Origin: CAYPOY01 sp964412395
GTDB lineage: Bacteria; Chloroflexota; Anaerolineae; B4-G1
DNA length: 9,802 bases
Reading direction: 5' to 3'
NCBI GenBank assembly: GCA_964412395.1
Contig: CAYPOY010000191.1
Coordinates: 1 to 9,802, forward strand
Position 1 is the stretch's first letter; each line of letters opens with the position of its first letter. Both the position numbers and the translations under genes were made by a program. Below are positions 1 to 6,304 of the stretch, in pieces. The notes beneath the pieces were generated by a model, which had not been told where the DNA came from, ran no database searches, and saw only the letters and a list, made by a program, of their open reading frames with translations.

Positions 1-369
1 GGCGGAACAGGAGAGGTCTCATTCGGTCGGTGGTCCACATCCATCGTAATCGCTGGTATAAGCTGAAGAAGTGAAGTTCAGCGGGATGCTACGTGAGAAG
101 TCGGAGGGGTTCATAGTGCTGGTGATGGTGAGGACAACATAATCTCATCGGAGGGAAGGGACCCTGCTTCAGCCGCGTCGAGCGGGACCGTAAGTGATGG
201 TGCATGCCCGAAAGGGCCAACAACACCCATAGAAAGCTCACGAGAAGGTCAGCGCAGACTATACCTGGGAGCCAAGCGGAGACAACACTTGACGCTGGCC
301 TGATGTGGCAGGCTATGCAAAGCGTGAGGTGAGGAAACTGTGCAAGCTACAGGAAGAAGGTTGTCGGAG

Positions 370-400
370 AGCCGTATGAGGGAAAACCTCACGTACGGTT
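370..400 (+). ncRNA. Group II intron domain V-like catalytic hairpin
   Basis: Seven base pairs join 370-376 with 394-400, including one G-U. A two-base CG bulge at 392-393 sits on the 3' side. A five-pair upper stem joins 377-381 with 387-391, capped by a GAAAA loop (382-386). The base of the stem starts with A-G-C at 370-372, the catalytic triad expected in group II introns. Length, bulge placement and triad all match domain V; only the five-base loop, where four bases are usual, is slightly off. Domain V binds the catalytic metal ions in splicing. A normal domain VI hairpin with a bulged adenosine is not evident downstream: the next hairpin (407-420, CCAGC/GCTGG with a GAAG loop) is short. 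Splicing competence is therefore doubtful. Confidence 0.75.
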
Positions 401-730
401 GTGTGTCCAGCGAAGGCTGGCGTGTTCAGCGGGAGACAGTCCCGTCGGGGTAAAAGCCAGGAGCCCCGTAGCTAGGATAGCAGGGTGGAGGGAAACCGAA
501 ATTCTGGAGCCTATCGACAATGCCATCTGAGGGATGGTAGCGAGTCATAGGCCGTAACGAAAGTGAACGCATAGGTGGCCTCGAAAGTGAGAAACTCCGG
601 AGGTCGAGCCTGCAACCGTGGGGCGAAGGCAGCATGGGCAGCGGAAGGCTGGCATTGACGGCTGACCCACTCCGGCGGGGTGGTAGCGACAGCATGGTGA
701 CGAGGACACGCTAAGCAACTGGGCTCTCTG
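401..730 (+). ncRNA. Possible group II intron domain I fragment
   Basis: The segment starts with GTGTG (401-405), compatible with the 5' boundary consensus of group II introns, and continues with consecutive stem-loops. These are 407-411 with 416-420; GGG 431-433 with CCC 441-443; CGGGG 446-450 with CCCCG 464-468; and a nested pair in which GCCTAT 509-514 pairs with ATAGGC 547-552, enclosing TGCCATC 521-527 with GATGGTA 533-539. Stem-loops joined by A-rich linkers (GGAAACC, ACGAAAGT, GAGAAACTCC) are typical of domain I. I cannot assign exon-binding sites or the 3' limit. No open reading frame, domain V or domain VI follows before the inverted repeat at 731, so the copy would be truncated. It could instead be another structured RNA. 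Confidence 0.35.
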
Positions 731-854
731 GGATTTCGCGGGGTGCTCTGAGCGGGCGTGCTGCCCGCGCCGCACATCTGGGGGTAGTGCATCGCCTCAA
801 CGCCACATACGGGGACGGCACGTCCCCTTTGAGCATACCTACCCCGCGAAACCC
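731..854. repeat. Segment bounded by 14-bp inverted repeats
   Basis: TTTCGCGGGGT at 734-744 is the exact reverse complement of ACCCCGCGAAA at 841-851. The match extends outward to 731 and 854 with a single mismatch (733/852). GCTC at 745-748 can also pair with GAGC at 831-834. Inside are further hairpins: GCGGG/CCCGC near 752-767, and GGGGAC 811-816 with GTCCCC 822-827. There is no coding frame of note. Short size, terminal inverted repeats and internal structure suit a MITE-like or REP-like element, or simply a large folded RNA arm. I see no clear target-site duplication, and the element is known here from one copy only. Confidence 0.4.
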
Positions 855-904
855 GGAAGATCCTGTATTTAGCGGGGATCTGGACAAGGCCTTGGCCGCT
901 CTGA

Positions 905-1362
905 CCATCGCCACGGGAGCGGCTCGCTTTCCTCACCGGCGGCGTGCTGGTCTTTGAGTTCGTTTTCGGCTTTCTCATTCCGGGAGGCCTGAACCCTAAT
1001 CCCGTCTCTTCGTTGCGCACGCTCCTCACCACCGTCCTGGTGAAACACCAACTTGTGCTGCCCATCGCCGCCATGCTGGTCATCCTGCTGCTGATGGTCT
1101 GGGTGTCCAAATTGACCCGTTCCAACTTTTCTCGTTCAACTTTACCCTGGGGATCGTATTGTTCTCGGCCGGAGTGCTCGTCGCCAGCCTGTTCATCTAC
1201 CGCCCCTGGTGCCGCTTCCTGTGTCCCTTCGGGCTGTTGGGTTGGCTGGTGGAGATTGAGTCCTTCCCTGCTTGTCCCAAACATGTTACGGTCGCTGGTT
1301 TGCGGGTGGTAGGAAAAGTTGAGGCCCTGCCAGGCGGCAGGGCCTCTTCGGTGGTGTGCTGA
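905..1362 (+). pseudogene. Frameshifted fragment of membrane 4Fe-4S polyferredoxin (NapH/NosR type)
   Basis: Two overlapping frames give one membrane protein. The first (about 905-1117) encodes two hydrophobic segments, one around L-T-G-G-V-L-V-F-E-F-V-F-G-F-L-I and one around L-P-I-A-A-M-L-V-I-L-L-L-M-V-W-V. The second (about 1108-1362) continues with a third hydrophobic segment followed by Y-R-P-W-C-R-F-L-C-P-F-G-L-L-G. That R-P-W-C-x3-C-P motif is typical of NapH, NosR/NirI and related electron-transfer proteins. Joining them needs a one-base shift near 1108-1118. No start codon with a ribosome binding site is seen upstream, and the ferredoxin cysteine clusters expected after the motif are missing, the frame stopping at 1360-1362. 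This is a degraded internal piece, possibly cut by the intron or repeat events just upstream. A sequencing error could explain the frameshift but not the missing ends. Confidence 0.65.
1311..1346 (-). terminator. Rho-independent terminator of the CLCA-like gene
   Basis: A perfect 11-bp stem pairs GAGGCCCTGCC (1321-1331) with GGCAGGGCCTC (1336-1346) around an AGGC loop. Read on the minus strand, the stem is followed by AACTTTTCC, a short T-run, and it lies about 30 bases past the stop codon of the large minus-strand gene. On the plus strand no T-run follows, so it is oriented for the minus-strand transcript. Confidence 0.7.
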
Positions 1363-1376
1363 GCCCAGGGATGGGG

Positions 1377-4300
1377 CTATGGGTAGTCACGCAGCACCAG
1401 GGGCAGGTACACGAGGTGCACCTCTCCCTCAAACAGGATCGAGTCGCCAGCCACGTCGGGCGATTCGTTCAGCGCCGCATCGCGGAATTTGGCATACACC
1501 TCCGCGACGTCACCCTGGCTCAACGTACTGGCCAGAGTCCAGGAGACTGTCTCGGAGTAGGGCTGCCAGGTAGCGCCGGTGAACGATGGGTCGTTCGAGA
1601 TCCGCACCTCATCTACGTCCTGTTCCTCGGCCGGCTCCTCAAAGAAGAACGACAGAGTCACGCTCCGTAAGGTCGTGCTGATCGCACCGTCGTTGATCAG
1701 AACGCCGATGTTGGTCGGTGGGAACGGATCCTCTTTGGGCGTGGCATCCCGGGTCGGGCTGACGGCGCTGCGGTGGCCGTCGGCATCAACGGCCATCATG
1801 CGGTAATAGTACGTGGTGTCGTTGGTCAGGCCGGTGTCGGTGTATACGCCCGTCGGCGGAACGTTGTTCTGCACTGGGACGTAGCCCGTGTCGGGAGAGG
1901 TGGAACGGTACAATTTCAGCCGGTTGTAGTCGGGATCAACGGCAAAGGTCAGCACGGTAGCGCTGATGTGGGGCGAGGCATTGACCCACTCGATGGCCGG
2001 GATTTCGTCATCCGCCGGGTCCAGTGGATCCTGGCCGAACAGGTCTACTTCCGAGCCGTCGTTCTCGCCCCCGCCGTCGGAGTCGCTGTTGTGTGGGTCA
2101 GTGCCGGCGTTGTACTCGGCCAGGTTGTCCAGGTCATCCAGGTCGGGGTCTTCGCCAGCGTCGCTAGCGTTGGACTTATCCAGGCCATGGGCGTCCTCCC
2201 AGTTGTTGGGCATCCCGTCGCTGTCGTCGTCGGCATCCTTTTCGATGGCAAAGCTGACCTGAGCATGCCGCTCCCCAACCTGCCCCGCAACGCCGTCGGT
2301 CTGGAACTTGACGCGGCAACTTCCCTCGATCCCGTCAGGGTCGTTGGGGTCCATTTTGTTGGACAGGGTAAAGAGATTGCCGTACAGGCCATCGCTGGCG
2401 TCGCCATCGCCGTGCTCCCCATCGTCGAAGAGCGGCAGGAGCTGCTGCACACCGGCCGGGCACATGACCGTCGCCGAGATCTGCGCGCCCAGGATCGGCG
2501 TCTTGCCGGCCAACGCCGCCAGGACGGGCATTCGTACCCCCTGCAGGCGGCTGGCGAGCGGAGCGCCCAGGAAGGGATGCAGCGTGAGGTGGGTGTTTCC
2601 GCTGGCCCCGGCCACATAGGGCGTACCCTGCAAGGCGGCCTCAGATTCCGCGCCGATTGCAATGCCGTATGAACCGACGACCATTGTCCAGGTCCCCGCC
2701 TTGAGCGTGGGGGTCATAACGTTGATGACGACGTGGGGCATATCCCATTCGCATCGGACGCCAGGCTCTTCGCAATTGATCTCGTAGTCATCTGGGTCAT
2801 AGAGACGAAAGTACACTTTGGCAGGGGAGGCAAAGTTGACGAAAAAGATCGCCTCGGTCACGTCGTCTTCGATGGTGACGGTATGCGTAGCGGGCGCGCC
2901 ATAGCTGACCTCGCCGTTGATCTCAAAGAGACGGGAGCGGCCGGCGACGTCGCCCTGGATGAACTCGTAGGTTCCGGCCAGCTCGTTGCGCCAGTCTCCG
3001 CCCGCCTGGCTGATCCCCTGGATGAGCGGGCTGGGATTTTCGTCGGGGACGTAGTGGTAGCTACCGCCGGTCAGGCTCGCGATCTCCTGGAGCAGCAACT
3101 CATTGGTCCCAGGCCCCAGGGCGATGGTGTCCACGACGCAGGGCGAGGCGATGATGGTGGTCTTGATGTCGTTCCAGTAGAGCGGTTCGTTTTCTTTGCC
3201 GTCGCTCAGCAGGACCATAGCACAGGGATGCTCGGGATCGCCGAGTGCATCCAGGCGCTGGTGGCCCATCCACAGCCCGTCGCCAATCGAGGTCATTACG
3301 GGGGGAGTGGTGCTTATGGCATTAATCGCGCCCTTGATCGCGGTGCGGACGGTGCTGTTCACGTCTGCCAGGTCGTGATCCAACGTGGCGTCTGGGCCAA
3401 AGCTCACCAGGCCGAGCTTGTTGCCGTCGGCGGTGGCATCCACGTACAGCCGGGCGGCGTTCTTGGCCGCGCCGAGCTTGTCGCCAGTAAGCATGCTCCC
3501 CGAGCGGTCAACGATCAGCATGTCGTCGTGCACGCGCGTGACGTATTTGACGGCGGTGCTTTCTGTGTCGCTGGCCGAACCGAAGGCAGCGGTCAGGTCG
3601 TAATCGCCCGCCGCGGTCTGCGTCGGGGCCTGGACCAGGAGCCAGTATTGACTCTGGATGTAGGCTCCCAGGATGATGTCGGCTGCCTGCGTGCCGACCG
3701 TGATGTCAAAATCCTGTGCATTCAAGCCTTCGATCTTGATGCTCTGCGTGCTGGTCACCTCCAGGCGGACGAGGAACTTTTCGGGATCGTAGATGCTGCC
3801 CACGAAGGCCGGTTCAGAGTGCGTTGGATCGACGATGTTCAGGTAGAGGTCTGCGCAACCGTAGCTGACGTCCACCTGGGTGTCGGCGCCATAGCCCCCC
3901 ACGACGGCGACGACGTCGTCGTAATCGTCGTTGACGACCGTCTTGCTCCAGTCGTACGAGGTGCTGGTCCAGTGGTCAACCAGTTCGTCGTCCTTGACCG
4001 TCAGGACGTGGTACACCGGCGTGCCCGAATCGCGCTCAAAGTCGAAATTGATCGCGCCGCAGGTCGCCGTCGGGCGGACCCGGTAGTACTTGGCCCCCCA
4101 GCGGTTGACGGACTGGTTGGCACTGGTCGAATAGTCGCCATCGCTGACGCTGACGTCCACCGTCTTGGGCACTGAACTGTAGGGGTTGCCGTCGTCGTCA
4201 ATGTAGCCGTACTTGGCTTCGGGAACCGTGCCCAGGTCTTTGGTGTAGTTGGCGACGATCCAATCGCGGAACACTTTTTGGAAGGTGACTGCCGGATGGC

Positions 4301-5153
4301 CCAGGCTATCCAACGTGAGGTTCACAGTACCGATCCCCTCGACGCTCGGTGTTTCGCTTTCCTCCCAGAAGTGGCGGATGGCATCCACCCCACGCTCCGG
4401 CTCGTCGGTAGCGGCGCCATAACGCTCGGTAAAGTACTTCCAGAAGATACAGGCGTTGTAACTGGCCGTCGTCACGTTCCAGTTGGGGTTGCCCAGGTAC
4501 CCGTTACTGCGAAGCTGGTACTGGGTACCGACCGCGTTGTCCAGGTCGGCGAAGACCTCGTCCTCCATAAACTTGGCGTGCCCCTCGACGGCGAAGAGGC
4601 CAGTGCCCCACTCGTCCCCAAAGCCCGAGTACTTGAACTGTACCCGGTGGAGTAGCTCGTGCATGGGCGTTGCCTCGCTTTGAAGACGATCCATTTCGCT
4701 GGTGCTGCTGCCGCGCACGTAGGCAGCGTCCAGTTCCATGTGGTTCCACCCGGTCGAGGTCACGCCCAGACCAGCGATATCGTAGATCCAGGCTTCCAGG
4801 GGCTCCACGTCTGTGTTGAGGGGGACGCGGAAGTTAAAGTCAACGTCGTTCACGTAGCGATCCCAGGCGAATTCCAGGTTGTTGGCCACCATCTGGGCCT
4901 GGGATTCATTGAGGATGCGATGGGATCCATCCGCCGTGTCGGTGGTGTAGTAGACGATGAAGTGGGTCGTGGTCACGCACTCGTCGAGTGTGACGCCCGA
5001 CGGACCGCCGAATTCTGGGTCGTGGGGACAGGTGCCAGCCAACACCGGCCGAGGAGTGTCCAGGCCGAGGGGCGGCCCAAGACCCAAAACAGGCAAAAGC
5101 AACAGAATCACGATCAACGACCACGTTTTCCGATACCTTCTCAAATGGGACAT
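1377..5153 (-). CDS. Secreted CLCA-like metalloprotease/VWA multidomain protein
   Basis: A 1258-residue exported protein of unknown exact function. Residues 1-39 form a signal peptide: basic start, hydrophobic core at about 11-30, likely cut after VLA. Residues 60-245 are metalloprotease-like with H165-E-L-L-H169 and E190 in a V-E-G-H-A motif, matching gluzincin zinc ligands. A beta-rich part (about 330-535) leads to a von Willebrand A domain (about 543-705) with MIDAS D549-x-S551-x-S553, T621 and D651. Next come a beta-sandwich (about 725-965), acidic D/N/G-rich calcium-binding-like repeats (about 971-1048), a fibronectin-III-like domain (about 1053-1140) and another beta domain. The last residues read V-Y-L-P-L-V-L-R-D-Y-P. 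Animal CLCA proteins share the order protease, VWA, beta-sandwich, FnIII, and local motifs agree (T-I-A-L-G, L-T-G-G-S, P-I-L-G-A, a D-D-G...D-G-x-Y turn). Cysteines are sparse, and several fall in close pairs, suggesting extracellular disulfides. The ATG at 5151-5153 follows AGGAGG at good spacing. Substrate unknown. Confidence 0.88.
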   Translation of the reverse strand: MSHLRRYRKTWSLIVILLLLPVLGLGPPLGLDTPRPVLAGTCPHDPEFGGPSGVTLDECVTTTHFIVYYTTDTADGSHRILNESQAQMVANNLEFAWDRYVNDVDFNFRVPLNTDVEPLEAWIYDIAGLGVTSTGWNHMELDAAYVRGSSTSEMDRLQSEATPMHELLHRVQFKYSGFGDEWGTGLFAVEGHAKFMEDEVFADLDNAVGTQYQLRSNGYLGNPNWNVTTASYNACIFWKYFTERYGAATDEPERGVDAIRHFWEESETPSVEGIGTVNLTLDSLGHPAVTFQKVFRDWIVANYTKDLGTVPEAKYGYIDDDGNPYSSVPKTVDVSVSDGDYSTSANQSVNRWGAKYYRVRPTATCGAINFDFERDSGTPVYHVLTVKDDELVDHWTSTSYDWSKTVVNDDYDDVVAVVGGYGADTQVDVSYGCADLYLNIVDPTHSEPAFVGSIYDPEKFLVRLEVTSTQSIKIEGLNAQDFDITVGTQAADIILGAYIQSQYWLLVQAPTQTAAGDYDLTAAFGSASDTESTAVKYVTRVHDDMLIVDRSGSMLTGDKLGAAKNAARLYVDATADGNKLGLVSFGPDATLDHDLADVNSTVRTAIKGAINAISTTPPVMTSIGDGLWMGHQRLDALGDPEHPCAMVLLSDGKENEPLYWNDIKTTIIASPCVVDTIALGPGTNELLLQEIASLTGGSYHYVPDENPSPLIQGISQAGGDWRNELAGTYEFIQGDVAGRSRLFEINGEVSYGAPATHTVTIEDDVTEAIFFVNFASPAKVYFRLYDPDDYEINCEEPGVRCEWDMPHVVINVMTPTLKAGTWTMVVGSYGIAIGAESEAALQGTPYVAGASGNTHLTLHPFLGAPLASRLQGVRMPVLAALAGKTPILGAQISATVMCPAGVQQLLPLFDDGEHGDGDASDGLYGNLFTLSNKMDPNDPDGIEGSCRVKFQTDGVAGQVGERHAQVSFAIEKDADDDSDGMPNNWEDAHGLDKSNASDAGEDPDLDDLDNLAEYNAGTDPHNSDSDGGGENDGSEVDLFGQDPLDPADDEIPAIEWVNASPHISATVLTFAVDPDYNRLKLYRSTSPDTGYVPVQNNVPPTGVYTDTGLTNDTTYYYRMMAVDADGHRSAVSPTRDATPKEDPFPPTNIGVLINDGAISTTLRSVTLSFFFEEPAEEQDVDEVRISNDPSFTGATWQPYSETVSWTLASTLSQGDVAEVYAKFRDAALNESPDVAGDSILFEGEVHLVYLPLVLRDYP

Positions 5154-5160
5154 GTCTCAC

Positions 5161-5168
5161 CTCCTGAG
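5161..5168 (-). promoter_or_regulatory. Ribosome binding site of the CLCA-like gene
   Basis: On the minus strand the sequence reads CAGGAGGTGAGAC then ATG. This near-perfect anti-Shine-Dalgarno match, with about 7 bases of spacing, supports the start at 5153. Confidence 0.75.
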
Positions 5169-5276
5169 CAACTATAACGGAGCAACCTCTAAACAAGGGG
5201 GCAACCCCCGGAGAGATACCTACCTCCTTGCCGCGTGCCGATGTGTTGCTTGCGCAGCCCCCTTTTATATTACCAT

Positions 5277-5306
5277 ATTATAGAGTATCTGGCAAATGCG
5301 TTTCAG
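5277..5306 (-). promoter_or_regulatory. Probable sigma70 promoter of the CLCA-like gene
   Basis: Minus strand: a perfect TATAAT (plus-strand ATTATA at 5277-5282). A weak -35 candidate, CTGAAA, lies about 18 bases upstream. The predicted leader of roughly 115 bases contains a small GGGGG/CCCCC hairpin (5197-5209). The -10 is convincing; the -35 is not. Confidence 0.5.
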
Positions 5307-5312
5307 TTGGGG

Positions 5313-5324
5313 GGTGCTTGCACC
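5313..5324. promoter_or_regulatory. Perfect dyad between divergent promoters, operator candidate
   Basis: GGTGC-TT-GCACC is a perfect 5-2-5 palindrome. It sits 15 bases upstream of the -35 box of the garR promoter and just upstream of the minus-strand promoter, a suitable place for a shared regulator to bind. It is short, so chance is possible. Confidence 0.25.
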
Positions 5325-5339
5325 GGCTCAGGCACTTCT

Positions 5340-5368
5340 TAGACATTACGCCCACGATATGCTATAAT
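5340..5368 (+). promoter_or_regulatory. Strong sigma70 promoter of the garR-like gene
   Basis: TAGACA at 5340-5345 (five of six matches to TTGACA) is separated by 17 bases from a perfect TATAAT at 5363-5368, which is preceded by TGC (5360-5362), an extended -10. Transcription would start near 5375, giving a leader of about 25 bases. Confidence 0.8.
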
Positions 5369-5397
5369 ATTGGAGAAAGAAACCAGATAGGAGGGTT

Positions 5398-6291
5398 ATG
5401 GTGGACAAACTGACTGTAGGATTCATCGGACTGGGCATTATGGGGAAACCCATGTCCCTCAATGTGCTGAATGCGGGTTTCCCGCTGGTGGTGCATAACC
5501 GCAGCCACGGGCCGGTGGAAGAGCTGGTCGCGGCTGGGGCGGAGGATGGTGGCTCGTCAAAGGGCGTGGCCCAACGGGCGGAGATCGTCCTGATGTGCTT
5601 GCCTGACTCCCCGGATGTGCGACAGGTGGTGGAAAGTTCCAACGGCGTCTTCGAAGGGATCAGCCCGGGCAAGGTCATCGTGGATATGAGCACTATCTCG
5701 CCGGTGGTGGCGCGAGACCTGGCAGCCAAGGCAGAGCAGTTAGGGGTCGAGATGCTGGATGCGCCTGTCTCCGGCGGGGATGTTGGCGCTCAACGGGGCA
5801 CTCTTTCCATCATGGTCGGTGGCAAGCCGGAGGTGTTCGATCGCGTCTTGCCGGTGTTCCAGGCGATGGGGAAGAACATTGTCCGCGTTGGGGATGCGGG
5901 CGCGGGCCAGGTGACCAAAGCGTGCAACCAGATCGTGGTAGCGTTGACTATCGAGGCCATCAGCGAGGCGTTGGTGCTGGCCACGAAGGCGGGTGTGGAC
6001 CCGGCCCGTGTGCGAGAGGCGCTCCTGGGTGGCTTCGCCCAAAGCCGCATCCTGGATGTGCACGGTCAGCGCTTCCTGGACCGCAACTTCCAGCCGGGGT
6101 TCAAGGCCCATCTCCAACACAAGGATTTGAAGATTGCCCTGGAGACGGGGCGGACATACGGCGTGCCGCTGCCCGCCACCGGCCTGGTGCACGAGTTCTA
6201 TGGGGCGCTGGTGGCGACCGGTAGAGCCGAACTTGATCATTCGGCCTTGGCGACGTTGATCGAAGAGCTGGCCGGGGTGGGGGTGAGGTGA
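5398..6291 (+). CDS. garR: Tartronate semialdehyde reductase-like 3-hydroxyacid dehydrogenase
   Basis: A cytoplasmic NAD(P)-dependent enzyme of the beta-hydroxyacid dehydrogenase family, most like GarR/GlxR (2-hydroxy-3-oxopropionate reductase), which reduces tartronate semialdehyde to glycerate in glyoxylate and glucarate metabolism. At 297 residues it is the usual length. The Rossmann nucleotide motif G11-L-G13-I-M-G16 opens the protein. The substrate-binding motif D-A-P-V-S-G-G is at 121-127. The catalytic lysine K174 lies in G-A-G-Q-V-T-K-A-C-N, and the K242-D-L motif follows. 3-Hydroxyisobutyrate dehydrogenase is the main alternative. Start: AGGAGG at 5389-5394 is only 3 bases from this ATG but 6 from the next codon, GTG at 5401, which may be the true start. 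It has its own promoter and is followed after 13 bases by psd. Confidence 0.85.
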   Translation: MVDKLTVGFIGLGIMGKPMSLNVLNAGFPLVVHNRSHGPVEELVAAGAEDGGSSKGVAQRAEIVLMCLPDSPDVRQVVESSNGVFEGISPGKVIVDMSTISPVVARDLAAKAEQLGVEMLDAPVSGGDVGAQRGTLSIMVGGKPEVFDRVLPVFQAMGKNIVRVGDAGAGQVTKACNQIVVALTIEAISEALVLATKAGVDPARVREALLGGFAQSRILDVHGQRFLDRNFQPGFKAHLQHKDLKIALETGRTYGVPLPATGLVHEFYGALVATGRAELDHSALATLIEELAGVGVR

Positions 6292-6292
6292 A

Positions 6293-6297
6293 AGGAG
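6293..6297 (+). promoter_or_regulatory. Ribosome binding site for the upstream psd start
   Basis: AAAGGAG right after the garR-like stop, with 7 bases of spacing to the GTG at 6305. This supports translation from GTG on a transcript read through from garR. Confidence 0.55.
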
Positions 6298-6304
6298 CCA
6301 CGAC

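Larger units (their letters stand above)
1..730 (+). mobile_element. Group II intron-derived RNA region, apparently rearranged
   Basis: I see no convincing protein gene in these bases: every frame is broken, and the longer minus-strand frames have no recognisable composition. The plus strand is purine-rich with many small stem-loops and GAAA-type turns, as in group II ribozymes. The firm anchor is the domain V hairpin at 370-400. After it, 401-405 reads GTGTG, which fits the GUGYG consensus of a group II intron 5' end. It is followed by stems reminiscent of domain I (431-443, 446-468, 509-552). Before it, 72-370 carries short plus-strand peptides broken by stops (for example E-K-S-E-G-F-I-V near 93-116 and G-G-K-G-P-C-F near 151-171). 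From memory these resemble the region just upstream of intron-encoded reverse transcriptases, but no reverse transcriptase domain is present. The normal order (domain I, open reading frame, domain V, domain VI) is not kept, so this is probably two abutting fragments or an internally deleted copy. The outer limits are uncertain. Confidence 0.5.

Noticed and set aside
1..75. Possible C-terminus of an upstream gene (frame ending in W-Y-K-L-K-K then stop)
   Set aside because: Too short to identify; could be chance in the intron-like region.
511..1284. Minus-strand open frame of 257 codons across the intron-like region and polyferredoxin remnant
   Set aside because: Spans three unrelated segments, including a domain I-like RNA on the plus strand and the R-P-W-C-x3-C-P coding region. 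Composition is low in hydrophobic residues and no motif is visible.
1159..1362. Intact small 4Fe-4S membrane protein of 67 residues
   Set aside because: The frame is better read as the downstream half of a frameshifted larger gene: the upstream frame supplies further membrane segments, and a start at 1159 would cut into the third.
1487..1600. Lipoprotein interpretation of the CLCA-like protein's signal sequence (Leu-Ala-Gly-Thr-Cys at residues 38-42; coordinates here mark only the gene's far end)
   Set aside because: Position -1 before the cysteine is threonine, which does not fit a lipobox; cleavage by signal peptidase I after V-L-A is more likely.
1773..2672. Plus-strand open frame of 299 codons
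   Set aside because: Antisense shadow of the same gene; V/G/R-rich composition and no recognisable domain.
2733..4175. Long plus-strand open frame (480 codons) opposite the CLCA-like gene
   Set aside because: Lies wholly antisense to a gene with clear domain motifs. It lacks family motifs and a ribosome binding site, and long antisense frames are expected in GC-rich coding DNA.
5740..6240. Minus-strand open frame of 166 codons inside the garR-like gene
   Set aside because: Antisense shadow; the plus strand carries the full dehydrogenase motif set.
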